Shown here piece after piece: positions 1 to 12,963 of a DNA stretch of 64,000 nt. The stretch is from Formicarius rufipectus (lineage: Eukaryota > Chordata > Aves > Passeriformes > Formicariidae), in the NCBI GenBank assembly GCA_013399695.1, contig VXAU01000779.1, positions 73,886-137,885 on the forward strand. The letters run 5' to 3'. Position numbers and translations under genes: made by a program. The notes below the pieces were generated by a model. That model was not told where the DNA came from and searched no databases. It saw only the letters and a list, made by a program, of their open reading frames with translations. Positions within the stretch are counted from its first letter, which is position 1, and each line of letters begins with the position of its first letter.

Positions 1-573
1 AAAAAAAAAAAGAAATTGCCTGTAAAGTAAGACTAGACATGAGGGAGAGATTTTTCTGAGTCTCATGTTTCTAATTTTACTAGTTATGAAACCTGAAGAT
101 GTCTGCAGGCAAAATCAAAGGTGCATTGTATGCACTGTAAATAATGACTAATGACTTCTTTAAAAAAAGAAAACAAAACAAAACAACAAACATGCAGTTT
201 ACTCATGCCTTTCTATGAGGTTGCAGTAAAACAGGGGGAGTTATTTCATTTACACACAATATTGCTCTGAGACTCTTCATCCTGTCCATCCTCTGATCAC
301 CACAGTAAGAGTTCACCCACATGCACGTACCTGTATTTATGTGTGCACAGGTATGCACAGCCAAAGACAGTTTTCTCCAGGATTTTAATGAAGTACCCAG
401 TGAATCTCTGTTGCCTAAGTTACATGAGGCCCCACGGTGTGGGATTTCTTTTTCACTGGCAGTGAAAATTTGAGTTTATACTGAGCCAGTACTTATTTCA
501 AATAAGTGTTGACAAAGGGTTGCAATGAACACATCCAGTTAAGAACAGGCACTCTTCTACACTGAACAAATCC
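1..573. other. AT-rich non-coding DNA, no gene seen
   Basis: The window opens in an A-run of 11 bases. An A-rich stretch with AAAC units lies at about 162-191. The rest is single-copy-looking AT-rich sequence with no frame that looks like protein and no recognised repeat. Confidence 0.6.
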
Positions 574-589
574 ATGTCTTTCAGATGGG

Positions 590-772
590 GTGTGGTTTTT
601 TCAGTTAGTTTATTTGAGTTTTTTATTTTGTTGTTGCGGTTGTGGTGGGGTTTGGAGTGTTTTTTTTTTGGGGAGGTGTTTTTTGGGAGAAGGAGGGATT
701 GTGGTTTGTTTATTTTGTATTATTTGTTTGGTTGGGTTTGGGTTCTTTTATGTTTGTTTTTCTCCCTCTGGA
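590..772. repeat. GT-rich low-complexity tract
   Basis: The plus strand is almost pure G and T, with T-runs up to about 10 and scattered GGGG. Two overlapping frames of 71 and 85 codons here are Phe/Cys/Leu/Trp-rich translations of the GT bias, not genes. Confidence 0.85.
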
Positions 773-3700
773 AGTTTCCAGGAGAATGATGTGATATTCC
801 TGGCCCAGAAAAGTACAGTGAATGAACAGAGAAAATGTTCCAGGTAACTTGACCAGACTAACCATATAGATTGCAAAAACCTTTCATAGTCCACAATTCC
901 TTGAGTATTACCAGCAACTGAACTGGGAGAGAGCAAGATGAAGAGCACATAAAAGCAGCCCTGTGTGTATAAACAGGACGGGGTGACATCCATTATTTAG
1001 ACAAAGCAGAGAATTTCATAGCGAGCTGCAGTAAAAAGTGGATGGCAAAGCACCTCACCTGCATCAGGCTTTTTCTCAGGCTGATCCCAGTGTGATGTGA
1101 CAGGCAGAAGCTCTTTCTTCCACTGCCCTTATGTAGAATATCCTGCAGGAATTGAATCTGTCCCCTCTACTCATTAACACATCTAAGACCCCCATGAGAG
1201 AACATTTGACACTGAACTCTGATACTTCCCATAGCTCCATAACTCATTTTTATGTTTGGGCAGTGGCACACCTGACAGCCTGGCAGATTTTATCATGTTT
1301 GATTGATGGGATTTAATCACCTGGACAACTGCTGGTTTAATATTAACCCTTCCAAGACACAAGAAATGCTTTAAGGAGATAGCAGAGATAAAGACTTTTC
1401 AATCCAACAAAGAAAAATTTCCCTGTGTTAACAAGACTCAAAGATTTGTGACAATATATTTTCATCATATTACTTAAAACAAGAATATTAGCAATACCAT
1501 AAAATTTTCTCCTGCTCATCAGTTATTTATTTTTATTGTTTATACAAGTAAACGGCTTTGGTTTCTTCAGTTTCCTAACAAATTGTTTGCAGGTTAGGCA
1601 GAAACCTCTTCCTTTTGTGAATAAAACAGTTGTACTTTTTGTCTGAAGATTTAAGGGTAACCATATTTTTCAGTGAAAAGAAAATTTAAAAAAAAAAAAT
1701 CAATCAAACTAAGTCTTAAGAAACCTACCTGTTGAAAAAAGTACACAGCAATGTATTATGGATAAGTCAAAGCTATATTATGTAAGCTGTTACTCATAAT
1801 TAATAACGAACTTATGAAAATAACAGTATGGCTGTGGTAGAACCATTTGGATTATTTATTGGAATAAAATCTTAAGCTAGTGATGTAGGCCAAGGTTAAT
1901 TTGCAATAACTCTATCAATAAGGTAGTCGAATAAAAGAGTAATTCTCACACTGGTTTGATGCAGATTTATATAAGTAATTAGGGCAATCTATAACAATTA
2001 TACTCATGACAGTCACACACAGTTCAGGTGATCCTCGAAAAGGGACAGGTAAAGAGTCTGTACTAACCTGCAGGAAAGTTTAAAAATATTCAACAATTTG
2101 CCAACTGTTTGCCAACAAAGTGTCAACCTTGGACTAAAGAAAAAGTTGTCACCAAAGCAAATATGACACAAAATTTTGTTGCACTCCTGTGTTCTGTGGT
2201 GTGAGGGGATCCCACGGCTTTTGTTGTACTGTTGGTTTGTTTCTTTATTTTCCTAATAGCAAATAAATAAAATGAAGCATTAGATTAAGTTATTCCATCA
2301 TTATTTCCTTCCCTTGACTCCAGAAATTATCCTGGTTGAGGATGGCTTTACGTGATGGCTTGCAATGTCTCCACAGCTACATGGGGAAATTGTCAAAACA
2401 AAGAAGGTAAACAACACTTGATAAGTCCCAAGAGATCTATGATTTACCCGAATAACTCAAATTACTTTTAGCCTTTCATTTAAGAGGTTTAACAACGGTT
2501 TAACAAAGAGGTTTAACAAAACCTCTTCAACCACCACTACACAAATATTCATAAAGTAATAAAAAGTTCTGAAAAACTACTACCATTAGACTTATTATTT
2601 CAATGTCTCTATCACTATGATTGCATAAAGTGTGAACCAATTATCTCAGCCAAAACTACAGCCATTTATTTTCAGAGTAAGAAAGGTTTTTCCCTTTTTC
2701 CTCCCAATCTATTGGGTCTCAGGCTTTCAGATTGTGAAGTAAGTGGACATTCTACATGACAACAGCTTTGTTCAACTAAAAAGACTCAGAGCACCAACTT
2801 TGAAACAGAATTCCACAGATTTTCTTAGTCTTCTTTATGTTACCAGTCTGTTGACTGATAACAGGAAATATTTTAATGTTTCACTGTAAATCATTTAGCG
2901 TTTTGACATAGGTTGATGTCATAAATGCCACAGTTTGTTCTTCTGTGACATCTATTGTCAGTGATCTGGACAAAGCTTACACCAGCACTAGGCAGTGATC
3001 CTGAAGCAATTGAAGCGTAATTTTACTTTAATTTTCTTCCTCAATTCCTTTCTTCTCCTGAGAAATTAATTGAAATAAAACATGACCTCTAAAGGGAACA
3101 AAGAGATACAATTTGTGCTTGGAGATTGCTTATTTTTTGTCTCCCAGGTCCAGCTGAATATAAAATGACCCCTCTTGCAATAATTTGCTGATTCAAACAC
3201 AGCCATAAGGTACCTTATTTCATCTGATCATTGTACACTGCTATTTTCCTGGGAGAGTGGGCCTCTATTTGTCATAACACACCAGATTTTGTTCTGTAAA
3301 GCAGAATATCCTCTCAGACTCCACTTATCTGGTTTCTCAGCAACTTTCCTGTTATTCTACTCAGTTTGATGTGGTGTTAAGTACTTTCATCTTGTTTTCA
3401 GCTTATTTTGCTTTTCATGTAAAAAGAGCTAAAAGCAAAAAAAAAGAGGTTTACAGTGTCCTTTCTAGAGAATAGCCCATATGAATCACTGCCCTCTATT
3501 GCCATTAAAAAATGAATTCTGGTAGAGACAGGCTCAGTATCACATTTTTTATATCATATGATAGTATAAAGATGTGATAAAAACAAGAATGTAGTCTCCT
3601 CTGTTTTCAAGCAGCTGAAAATAAATCTGAGAAGTCCTTCTGAAATTACAAGAGGGAGAGGAATAGAAAACTTATCAAACAGTTAATTTTATTTATGATA

Positions 3701-5632
3701 CACATGACTAGTTATCACGGAAGGGGGCAAAATAGGATTCTATTTTTAGCATAAGCTGAAAATAAACACCCAGTTTTCCTTTCCTGGTGCTTCATTATTT
3801 TCATTATTCACATATTACCCTGAAGTGTTAACTTGGCACAGCAGAAAAATAAAAGGGTGACATCAAAAATTTATTAGAAAGGACATGATCTTCCAGAACA
3901 TACTATGATTTTTGCTGTTCATGGTGTGGGATATTTTAATCTGAGATGCTGAACACCATGTAATAATTGAATCAGTGATCAGGGTAATTTCAATCAAAAG
4001 AAAAGATATTTGATTGGACTTCTGCTCTGATTTTGGATTGTAGAGCAAATGCCAATCAAAATAAATCCTCATTGAAAGCTAATTGAAGATTTGTAGTGAA
4101 GTGAAAGTTTTGAGTGATGATATAGTTATGTGTGAAAGACATAGGACTTAGATAAGTCAATTTTTTTTATTTCCCAAAGATCTAATCTTTCTTTTTAAAT
4201 CATCTTTTATCACTTGCAATTTACATAAAAGAATTATCTAGGATGGGTCTCAAAATTTAGCCTCAAGTGATGAATTACAATCAATGGGTTGTGCTGAATG
4301 CAATAGGGTTGGAAAGAACTGGATTGTACATATTTAATCAGATTTTATAGTCTGGAGGAAAACATAAGACTGTGACATGCTGAGTATAAAAACACATGAT
4401 GGCCAGGCATTGAAAACACATGGCACAGGTCAGAAAGAAATCGTGTTTTATACCTTTTATCTCCAATATCCTCCTAAACTGCAGTGCATCTGGATTGTTG
4501 AATGTTTTTGAATGCTTATTGAATCTGTTTTTACTTCCCAAAGCTAATACTTTATTTCAATTCAGGAAACACAAAGTCTGATTTTACACAGGAGGCGAGT
4601 TTTGATGTCTTGTAGTTGTAAAATCTATGAACCACAATGGAATGTTTCAGCTGAAGGACTCCTCAGAAACTCAAAGTGTGTTCAGTTTTGGTTGTGTTGT
4701 TAGGCTTACTTTAATGTCAGGCTTCAGCTCAATAACTTTTTTGATATTTGGGTTATACATGCAGAAGTAAATTGCATGTGTTTATGTGAACTTCCTTTCT
4801 TACATCAGAACCGTAATAAAACTTTTTTCCAGAAAGGATAAGAAAACTGAAAATAATTGTTTTCTTGTTATAATTAGAGTGAGCTCCTGCAATCATAATA
4901 TTGAAAGTTCCCCTGAAGCATCTTGATGTCAAAAGTACCTTCATCATGGCTTGCATTGTTATATCTTAGAGGAATGAATATTCAATAAACTACACCCAGA
5001 TTATTAACCAGAACTCAGGCAATCTAGTTTGCTATCATGATCAGATAAATCAACCAAGTGTCATGCAAAAGAAATACAGGAAACACAGTGCCTTGAAGCT
5101 CAGCAGGTCTCAGAACTGTTAGAGGGTGAATTTTTACTTGGCTCCCAAAGATAATTGTCTATTTCAGAGTTTTACCTCAGTGGTTTGAAACAATGTCAGC
5201 TCTGTATTTCATTACCAATAGTACTTCTAATGGAAAGATTTGAAAGTGCAGTTTGATTCTAGAATAATTTCACTAAAAGAAAAATCAAAAATATCAAGTA
5301 CAATACTTGTAAATTATCATAGATCTAAAACAATTGTATAGCACTAATAGTGAACCATATGAAATGACACTGTATTAACCTAGGAGAGTGAGATTACTAA
5401 ATAGACTATAATTTGGTTTTCTTTTAATTCTTACTTTTAATTAGTTTTTAATTTTAATTCTAAGAATTATGAAACTAAGAATATTTCAGATTAGATTAAC
5501 ATGATGAAAATTACTTCAGAACACAGGGAAATCCCCAGTCTGGGGTATATAATACTTCAAAGCACTCTCTGTAGCACAGATTTATGTTGGCTATAATGAA
5601 GACACCACAAGAAATCATTTATTAATCCACGT
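773..5632. other. AT-rich non-coding DNA, no gene seen
   Basis: About 4.9 kb with stop codons spread over all frames. The few frames of 65-70 codons (for example 3863-4072 and 4338-4541, minus) have no domain-like pattern. Short A-runs occur (about 1687-1699). A repeated GAGGTTTAACAA unit lies at about 2484-2518, and its last copy forms a short inverted repeat with AAACCTC. I recognised no repeat family. Confidence 0.55.
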
Positions 5633-5763
5633 TGTTTGGTTTTGTTTGTTTGTTTTGGTTTGGTTTCGTTGTTGTTTTTTTTGCTGGTTTTGTTTTTTGT
5701 TTTGGTTTGGTTTTTTTGTTTGGTTGGTTTTGGTTTGAGGTTTTTGTTTTGTTTTGTTTTTAT
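5633..5763. repeat. GT-rich (GTTT/GTTTT) low-complexity tract
   Basis: Irregular GTTT, GTTTT and GGTTT units fill the plus strand. The overlapping frames on both strands (poly-Phe/Val/Gly on plus, Lys/Asn/Thr on minus) come from this composition. Confidence 0.9.
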
Positions 5764-7725
5764 TTTTACCATTCCTTCACATTTTATGGGCTGCTAAAAT
5801 TGAAATTAAAAAATTTTGAAGTCAAATCATCTTATCAGATGGTTTCTCTTCTGAATTCCAACTTGTTTACTAAATAGCAACAAATCATTTCATCAGTAAA
5901 TTACTTTTCATTTTCAAAGAATGAACAGAAGACTGTCTTTTCTTTTAAGAAGAAATGGGATAGATAGTAAATTCTTTAAAGAAGTTATTTTTCTTGGATA
6001 ATAGATTTAATTTTGTATGGTAAATAATTGTAGATCTCGTGAAGGGAAGGGTAAATTGGACTGTAGTAGAACATTTCCAGAATAAAATGCAATGCTTTAT
6101 GAAGAAATTAACAGATCTCATTTTGTTTGCATAAACAGTTAATAATAGAAAATGTCATTGTAAATAGTAAAAATGCTGTACTTTTTTTTTTTCTTCACAG
6201 TAGCACAACAGATCAGAAGTTGCTTACATGTTTTCACTACAGGTACAATTAGTTTATATTATTTTGCACTACTGCCATGAATGATATGATTCTTGTTCCT
6301 GAGAGTGATACCAAAACTGAGCAGACTCTGAACACTCAAGACTTGATGAAACTGGTTTGAGAAATTATTGGATTTATTTCCAGGAGCTGGAGAGCACCAA
6401 CCCCAGCCTATACCAGCAGCAGGTCATATATGGTTCTGCAAGCTCTCCCTCCATAATATCCTAAGTTACTTGATTTCCAGATAACTAAAACAATTGTCAA
6501 AGAGTCAGACAAAAAGAAAAATATTTATTTTAAAATTTCAGTCATTCAGAATAAAACTTTGCAAAAAACAAGGATTTTTATTCATATACTATTTAGTGTG
6601 AAGTTATCAGAGGATTATCAAAATATGCATGTGTCTACATTTTGATTTGCATGTTTTCTTCTCAAAATAATAACATATTTTAACTTTGCACTGTTTGTTG
6701 GCTTGAGATGATAAATCTAACAGATATTGGGTATAGAGGATGTTTGTACTTTGAGTTATGTTTCAAAAATTAAATATCAAAATAATTAAATCTTTAAAAT
6801 TTCATATGCAAGAAATACTTGTTTTCAAAAAGGTGAAACTAAAGGACTGACACTAGTAGTGAGTCTGGATGTCACATACCAAAATACTTGCTTTAAAGAT
6901 AATTTAGCAGTAATGGGATTATATTTGAACAGGATAATTTCACAAAATGGCTACTTATTTTTCTCAAATTAACAGGGAAGCCATTAAAAATGAGAATGCT
7001 CTTAATTTCCTTTATTTTTATCTTTTCTTTTTAAAAGTAAATATTTCCTTACATGTAACTCCAGCTGTATGCATGATCTAAGTGTTACCCAGTTTTGATA
7101 ACAGTAATAATGAAAATACTTGACTTTAATATAATTTTTAGAGAGAACTGGAAGATTCTGCTCAGCATGTACTAGACTTTTATTTGTATTCTGAGGCTCT
7201 AGCACATTTACTGCTGAATTCACGTTTTTTGTGCACATGAAAACTGAATTTCATGCTGGTTTGTGTACAGACACCTGCTTTTTTGTGCAGATCCTTCTAA
7301 AATTTCACATTGAATGTAAATAATATTCTGTTTAATGCCATCTACCCTTCCCAACTCACATCCAGAGCTTTGAGAGTGATTAGTTCTTGCTCAAAGCTAT
7401 AAAATATGGGATTTCTTCTCACATCTCTGCTCACAGCTTGGCAGCCCCAGTCACAGTTCAGGATTATCTCAAAACTAGTTCTCACAAAACACAGCATATC
7501 AAACATAGTGGCAAGTTTACTGCTTGTCCTCATTATGTTTCATTTATGTGGTACATGGAAATAGGAGATATAATCAACAGTAATAGTGTAGTCCTTAAAT
7601 CCCCTTATTAATCCTGTAGGTCTTGATCTGCTCAAGCCTAAAGAGCTGCTGTCTGTATGCAAAGCCCTCCACATTACTGGAATGAGAAATAAGCAGAGAG
7701 GTCCTACAAAGATCCTATCTCACAC
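5764..7725. other. AT-rich non-coding DNA with one exon-like signal
   Basis: No frame looks like protein and no repeat family was recognised. The one point of interest is a short segment at 6201-6242 with splice-like boundaries, entered separately. Confidence 0.55.
6201..6242 (+). other. possible 42-bp exon-like segment (splice signals only)
   Basis: A T-rich polypyrimidine tract (6181-6194) runs into TTCTTCACAG. Next come 42 bases ending in CAG and followed by GTACAA, an acceptable donor. The segment has a length divisible by three and is open in one frame. No neighbouring exon was found, so this may be chance or a non-coding RNA exon. There is no protein similarity evidence. Confidence 0.12.
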
Positions 7726-7726
7726 T

Positions 7727-7787
7727 TAAAAAAAAAAAAAAANAGCAATTCATACGAAGCTTAAAAAAAAAAAAAAAAAAAAAAAAA
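7727..7787. repeat. paired A-tracts with one ambiguous base
   Basis: Two A-runs of about 14-15 and 24 bases flank a short AT-rich spacer. The assembly has an N at 7743, as expected at a hard-to-call homopolymer. CR1 does not make poly(A) tails, so these runs need not mark retrocopies. Confidence 0.85.
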
Positions 7788-8742
7788 GCCGTGCAGGAAG
7801 AATTACATTTATTAAATTCTGATTGACTCTGAAGATGTAAGCCTAATCCATTTTCTCCTAGAGGTGAGAAAGAGGCTTAATGAGTCCGTATCTGCCTCTC
7901 CCAGAACAAGTAAGAAAGAGGATATGTTTTTATGTCTGCAGCAGGCATGAGAGTGTGGAAAAATAAGGCATAATTTGTCACTAAATGCAGCCATTTGACT
8001 GCAGTATCTGCCTCTGTAATTAATGAAGCCTGCTCACTTTAATTGTTTTTCCTGTAGTGTTTTGCAGCCTTATGGAAAAATACAAGTGCATTTTACGCCA
8101 GAGCTGGTCTCTTGCAGCACTTCTGAGAGAAAATGTGGCTACTCAGATCTCAGAGCAAGAGCTTCACTTTCTGTAAATACAGTTTAATCAGTAAAACATT
8201 TCATTATCCCTTGTTTTTTTGAACTACAAGATATTTCTCTCCTCTCATTCATTTAATTGTGGGAGAACAAGCTTGAGCAAATAGCAACTTTCTTCTGAAG
8301 GTGTCAATGTGAAGGTGCCAGAGTGGAAATGAAAACCTAACGTGTGTGTTATCTCAGGTGTGCACTTTGCCCTGTGTTTAACCCAGCCTGTGATGGCAGC
8401 TCTGCCTCATCAGCCTCTGTTACCTCCAGGTTCATCCCTGCCCGTAGGACCTCAGCATCTGGGAGCATCACTCTGCAGATCCAAGGAACATGCTGCAGTA
8501 TTGATTTAAAAATCTTGTCTCAGGGCCAGGGTTTTTACAACTGAATTCTTGAAAGACAACCTGCAAGGAAAAAAAAAAAAAATCTCTAAGACTGAGTGCT
8601 TCTGAAGATCCACTTTTTTCCTAAGTCTGCTCATGTGAACAAATAAAATCTACAAATGCACAAAAATTGTCATTATATTTGCCCTACCTTCACATTCATG
8701 GAGCCTGCAAAAGTACTTAAATTACTAAGGTCCATATGAAGC
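7788..8742. other. non-coding DNA, no gene seen
   Basis: Single-copy-looking sequence. A 66-codon frame at 8344-8544 has no recognisable domain. An A-run lies near 8568-8581. No repeat family was recognised. Confidence 0.5.
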
Positions 8743-8812
8743 ATTAAAAAAAAAAACAAACAAACAAAACAAAAAAACCCAAACCAAACAAAACAACAAA
8801 CAAACAAGCAAT
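8743..8812. repeat. AAAC/CAAA low-complexity tract
   Basis: An A-run of about 10 is followed by repeated CAAA, AAAC and CCAAA units. It is the reverse-strand counterpart of the GT-rich tracts elsewhere in the window. Confidence 0.9.
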
Positions 8813-8990
8813 ACAGAAAGCTAAGATCTCATCTTTCCTCAACACAAAGAATGTGATAATATGCTTTTCTAAAAGTCTTGCCCAATAATTCTTAAAATAA
8901 AGGAAACCTGTTGTAAAGAACATGAAGAATATTAAGAAAAATATACACCTTGAATTTTTTTACCTTTCTGCAAACTGAGAAGGGCACATT
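8813..8990. other. AT-rich non-coding DNA
   Basis: A short unremarkable spacer between a low-complexity tract and a microsatellite. Confidence 0.5.
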
Positions 8991-9128
8991 GCAATATATA
9001 TATATATATATGTATATTTATATATATGTATTTATGTGTATAAATATGTATGTATATACATACTTTTATATAGATATGTGTATATATGTGTGTGTGTGTG
9101 TGTATATATATGTATGTATGTATATATG
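8991..9128. repeat. TA/TG compound microsatellite
   Basis: About 138 bp of interrupted (TA)n, (TG)n (an uninterrupted GTGTGTGT stretch near 9089-9103) and (TATG)n. Length variation is likely, as in other alternating purine-pyrimidine repeats. Confidence 0.93.
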
Positions 9129-12100
9129 AAAAATAGATATGGGTCCATTGAATTCAAGTGCTCAGCTATTCCAAACTAACTGGCAAACCTGATTGAGAAG
9201 CAGCCTGAAATGTACCTAAAATATCCTTATACAGAGGATGGTTAGGTAGCATGTCAATAAATTCATACAGATGGAATTCAACAGTGGTGCTGATCTCTAC
9301 TGTTGTTTTTAAATTATTATTGTGGCTGCTATTCAGAAATATTCAAGACAGATTACATTGCTGCTGAAATGTCTTAAGGATCTTAAATTGAGATTGGAGG
9401 CATTTGGAAACTATAATAACTTGCAAACATATACTAGCTATAGTGAATAAGTTTATCAACATGGATTTCTTAGAGGTGACAAGCAGAGATAATTTTGTTA
9501 TTATATTGTCAAAGGAACAATATATACCATATACTCCCCTATTTTCCTCTTTCTGCTTTTAATATTTGGCTTCGTTTCTTCATAATTATTGATCTCTGTT
9601 TGTTTATCAGTAACTTCCATTCAGTAATAACTTGATTCTTCCCAGTTTTACAGATAATAGAGGTCTCACATGTTGTTATATTTTTTAATATTTGCAGAAA
9701 TAGGAAGGGAATGAGAGGAGACAGGCTGCAAACGCCTGAGCTGTGAAGAAAGCTGAGCTCATGCACGGCTGGAAGAGGAGAGAAAAAGAGACCTGATTTT
9801 TGCACAACCCAAGAGTAAAACTTCAGCAACACTTTGCAACTGCTTAGACATGAAAATCAATCAGCTACAATACCTCTGTCCTTAGGAAAGCAGGGTTCAT
9901 TACACACAGCTCTTAGAGAACATTAATTCTCTCTCTCTGTGATTTACTGGCTTCACCTGAACTAATAAATAAAACAGGTTTAGGTTTTTTCTCTGTCCAA
10001 AAGTTGCCCAGGTCTCATTCATACAATTAACATTTCCTTCCTCACAAACTGTGCCTGAGCTCATATCATGTAGTGGGACTACCCTGTGCCCAGGAATTTC
10101 CTGGGAGTGCTGGATGTTTTGGATCACAGCTGCATCAGGAACCATTGTCAATGACTGAACAGGATAAACAAATGCAGGGTGGCAATTGAGCTTTTCTGTT
10201 TATTGGCATTTAGATTATATCACTGTGTCATCTCAGCTTTAGTTATCTAAACATAATTCTTACCTATTTAAGTTCTATCTCTTCCATATTAAAACAAAAT
10301 TATTGCTTGCTGTGAACTTGTTGCCTCTATGTCAGCAGTGTTACAGGAAGGCCAGATGAACCTATGCCTGGTGGCTCACATTTTTCAGCTTCCTTAAATC
10401 AAAGGCAACAACATCTTCTATCCTTACTGTTTTGTGAGTACAGACAAATCACTTCTGTTCTTCCCTCTTTAACTTTTTGGAAAATTTTCAAAGTTTAAAG
10501 CCAGACCCTTTCTTCCAATATCTTTCCTCTTCCCACCATGAATTATAGAATTGCTCTGATTTCCTTCTTTCAAGTTAGATCCGTATGACTGTATCTGATT
10601 AAATATGACCTCACCTTTTTCCTCTTTTTCCTCTTACAGCTATAAACGCCCCATTTGACACTGACCCCAAAGAGAGTGTCTAAGCTCATTGTGAGTTATT
10701 TCGTACTGCAGAAAATGGCATATCCAACAGCTTTGTGATTGTTCACTGATTAACTGTACACTGATGAATTCCCTGAATTGCAGCAATTATTGTGTCAATG
10801 GGAGCCCTGAAGTTTCCAGAGGTGAAAGTCTGAAATCCGGTTGTTCCAGGTTTGGGAGAAGAGTCAGTCTGACAGGAATCCCCCCACTGAAAGCAGAGGG
10901 ACCACTCTAGTGTTACAAAGTCATGATATGAACTAAATTAGATGTAAACTATGTTGTCAAGTGCTTGAATATATTTGTACCCCTCAATTCTTTCACTGAA
11001 AGCAATAGGATGAGTAAAACCAAATATTTTTAAGTTTATTTCCTTTCATCCCTTAAATATTGTAAGAAAAGTACCCCATGTCATGCCAGGCTGATACCAG
11101 TGGAGTTTCTGACACATACAGTCTATTTTAAAGAGTAGATATATTCTGAAATAGGTCACAATATACATGTAAGTTTTGTATAGTCTCTGTTATATAATGG
11201 GATTATATATATGATTAGTCGTGTAGCTGAATCTTTCTGCTGTGCCATGCACAGATGATAAAGTAAGAGGGATTCAGAGGACTCATTTTTTCTTTTAAGC
11301 AGCACCTTTTCTGAGCCACAAATACATGGTTTAGGAGTAATTGATTTTCTCTGGTAGGGTGCATGGATTACATCGTAGCAGGAGCAAAGTAGTGTTAAAC
11401 TGTCAGTTACACTAAATATCAGTTTTCATTGTCACAGTGCCTTTGGTCTTCTTGCTAAGATTATTCTCATGAATAAAGCCATAATTTTGCTTTGATCTAT
11501 AATTATTAACCTTCTTTTCCTTCAGCTTTATTTAACTTTCCATACGTTAGCAATCTGGATTCAAATCTGTTTATTTTTCCTTTTTACCACACTTTATATA
11601 ATGTATTAGTGGTGCCATTTTTTTTATACAGCAGATGATTTTCTTGCTGTGTGTTGATTAATCATATCTCATACTATCAGCTCCCCCACAGCATCTCACA
11701 TTTTATGCTCAATAGATAAAGTATGTCATAAACTACATTATCAGAGCTCAGATAAACATGTCTATCTTTTACTGTCTATATTATTAACATTCCCATCTGC
11801 ATTTTTGCACTTACAGCCACAATTATGAATGTTTTCTGCTTTCATAGTAGTGCTTTCCATGTTGATTTGGTCGTAGTTTACTTCAACATGTTCGTTTTAC
11901 CATAGAAGTTAATGGTTTATGGTCTTTATCTAATTATTGTAAATTCTTAATATAGCATGTCATTTTTAAACACACAGCTTCACTGATCCCTAAACATTGG
12001 CATATAGCATGGATTTTATGCTTTAGTATTTGTCCTTTAATAATTTTCCTTTTACTTCAGTTTTTAATGTTAACAGATTTAGTAGTTTAGTTTTACTAGT

Positions 12101-12215
12101 TTTTCTTTCAGGATGTCTGGGTGTGCCAAAGAATCATCCAATGCCCAAGGCAACATCTGAAAGTTAGGGAAGGGGTCTAAATTTTTATTTTGGTTGGTAA
12201 ATAAGTAGAAAGACA
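9129..12215. other. AT-rich non-coding DNA, no gene seen
   Basis: About 3.1 kb without a credible gene. The longest frames (9539-9832, 97 codons; 9900-10151, 83 codons; both minus) show no domain-like pattern. No repeat family was recognised. Confidence 0.5.
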
Positions 12216-12465
12216 GGGTTGGTTGGTTTTGGTGGTTTTTTTGTTTGTTTGTTTGGGGTTTTTTGGGGGGTTTTTTGGGGTTTTTTTTCGGGGTTTTTTT
12301 GTTGTTTTTTTTTTTTGTTTGTTTGTTTGGGGTTTTTTGGGGGGTTTTTTGGGGTTTTTTTTCGGGGTTTTTTTGTTGTTTTTTTTTTTTGTTTGGTTTT
12401 TTTTTGTTTGTTTTTGTTTGTTTTTTTCTTTGGTTAGTTTGGTTTTTTGTGTTTTTTTGTTAAAT
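12216..12465. repeat. GT-rich tract with strong G-runs
   Basis: The plus strand is nearly all G and T. It contains the exact 74-bp duplication entered separately, then irregular T and GTTT runs to about 12465. Frames of 72-82 codons across it are Phe/Gly/Val translations of this composition. Confidence 0.92.
12243..12390 (+). repeat. exact 74-bp tandem duplication with G-quadruplex-like motif
   Basis: Two identical 74-bp units lie at 12243-12316 and 12317-12390. Each holds four G-runs of 4, 6, 4 and 4 bases (first copy: 12255-12258, 12265-12270, 12277-12280, 12290-12293) separated by 6, 6 and 9 mostly T bases, then a T12 tail. The spacing fits a G-quadruplex on the plus strand. Exact identity between units suggests a recent duplication or a local assembly effect. 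Confidence 0.9.
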
Positions 12466-12963
12466 TCTTGACAGATATTCTAGTCATCTGGAGCTACTCA
12501 ATACAAAATGCACTGGGGGATCTGTGTTTCTGCTACTGCTTGTTCTATCTGGTCTCTTTAGGCAGGAAAAGCATGAGAAGTCTCATTTCTGCGTTTGAAA
12601 GGGAAGAGAAGGTACTTGTTTCTCTTTATTTCTTGGCTTTTATAAAAGAGCACCAATTTGCAAGCATTTAACAAGAGTAGTAATGTGTCATTTTTCATTG
12701 GGGCACATGTTGTTGATTGTTGAGCTTTTGCCCCCTCATTTGATGTGATAGTAAGAAAGACAATCTGATGATTGTCAAGGGAAAGCAGTCTTTGGAATGC
12801 AAAGGGTTCAAAATCAGGTCTACAAGTGTATGAATTAGTTGCTAAATTTGCTATACATTTCTTCCCTTGGATATTCCACTTACAAAAACTTCCTCACACC
12901 ACCAAGCACTTCAAATGCAAGTTTTCCACTGTTGTTTAAAAATATAAAGGTCTGTCCTTCCTT
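12466..12963. other. AT-rich non-coding DNA
   Basis: A short spacer between the GT-rich tract and a CR1. No gene or repeat family was recognised. Confidence 0.5.

Noticed and set aside
12219..12471. three overlapping Phe/Gly/Val-rich frames
   Set aside because: They are readings of the G/T-only duplicated tract in all three frames.
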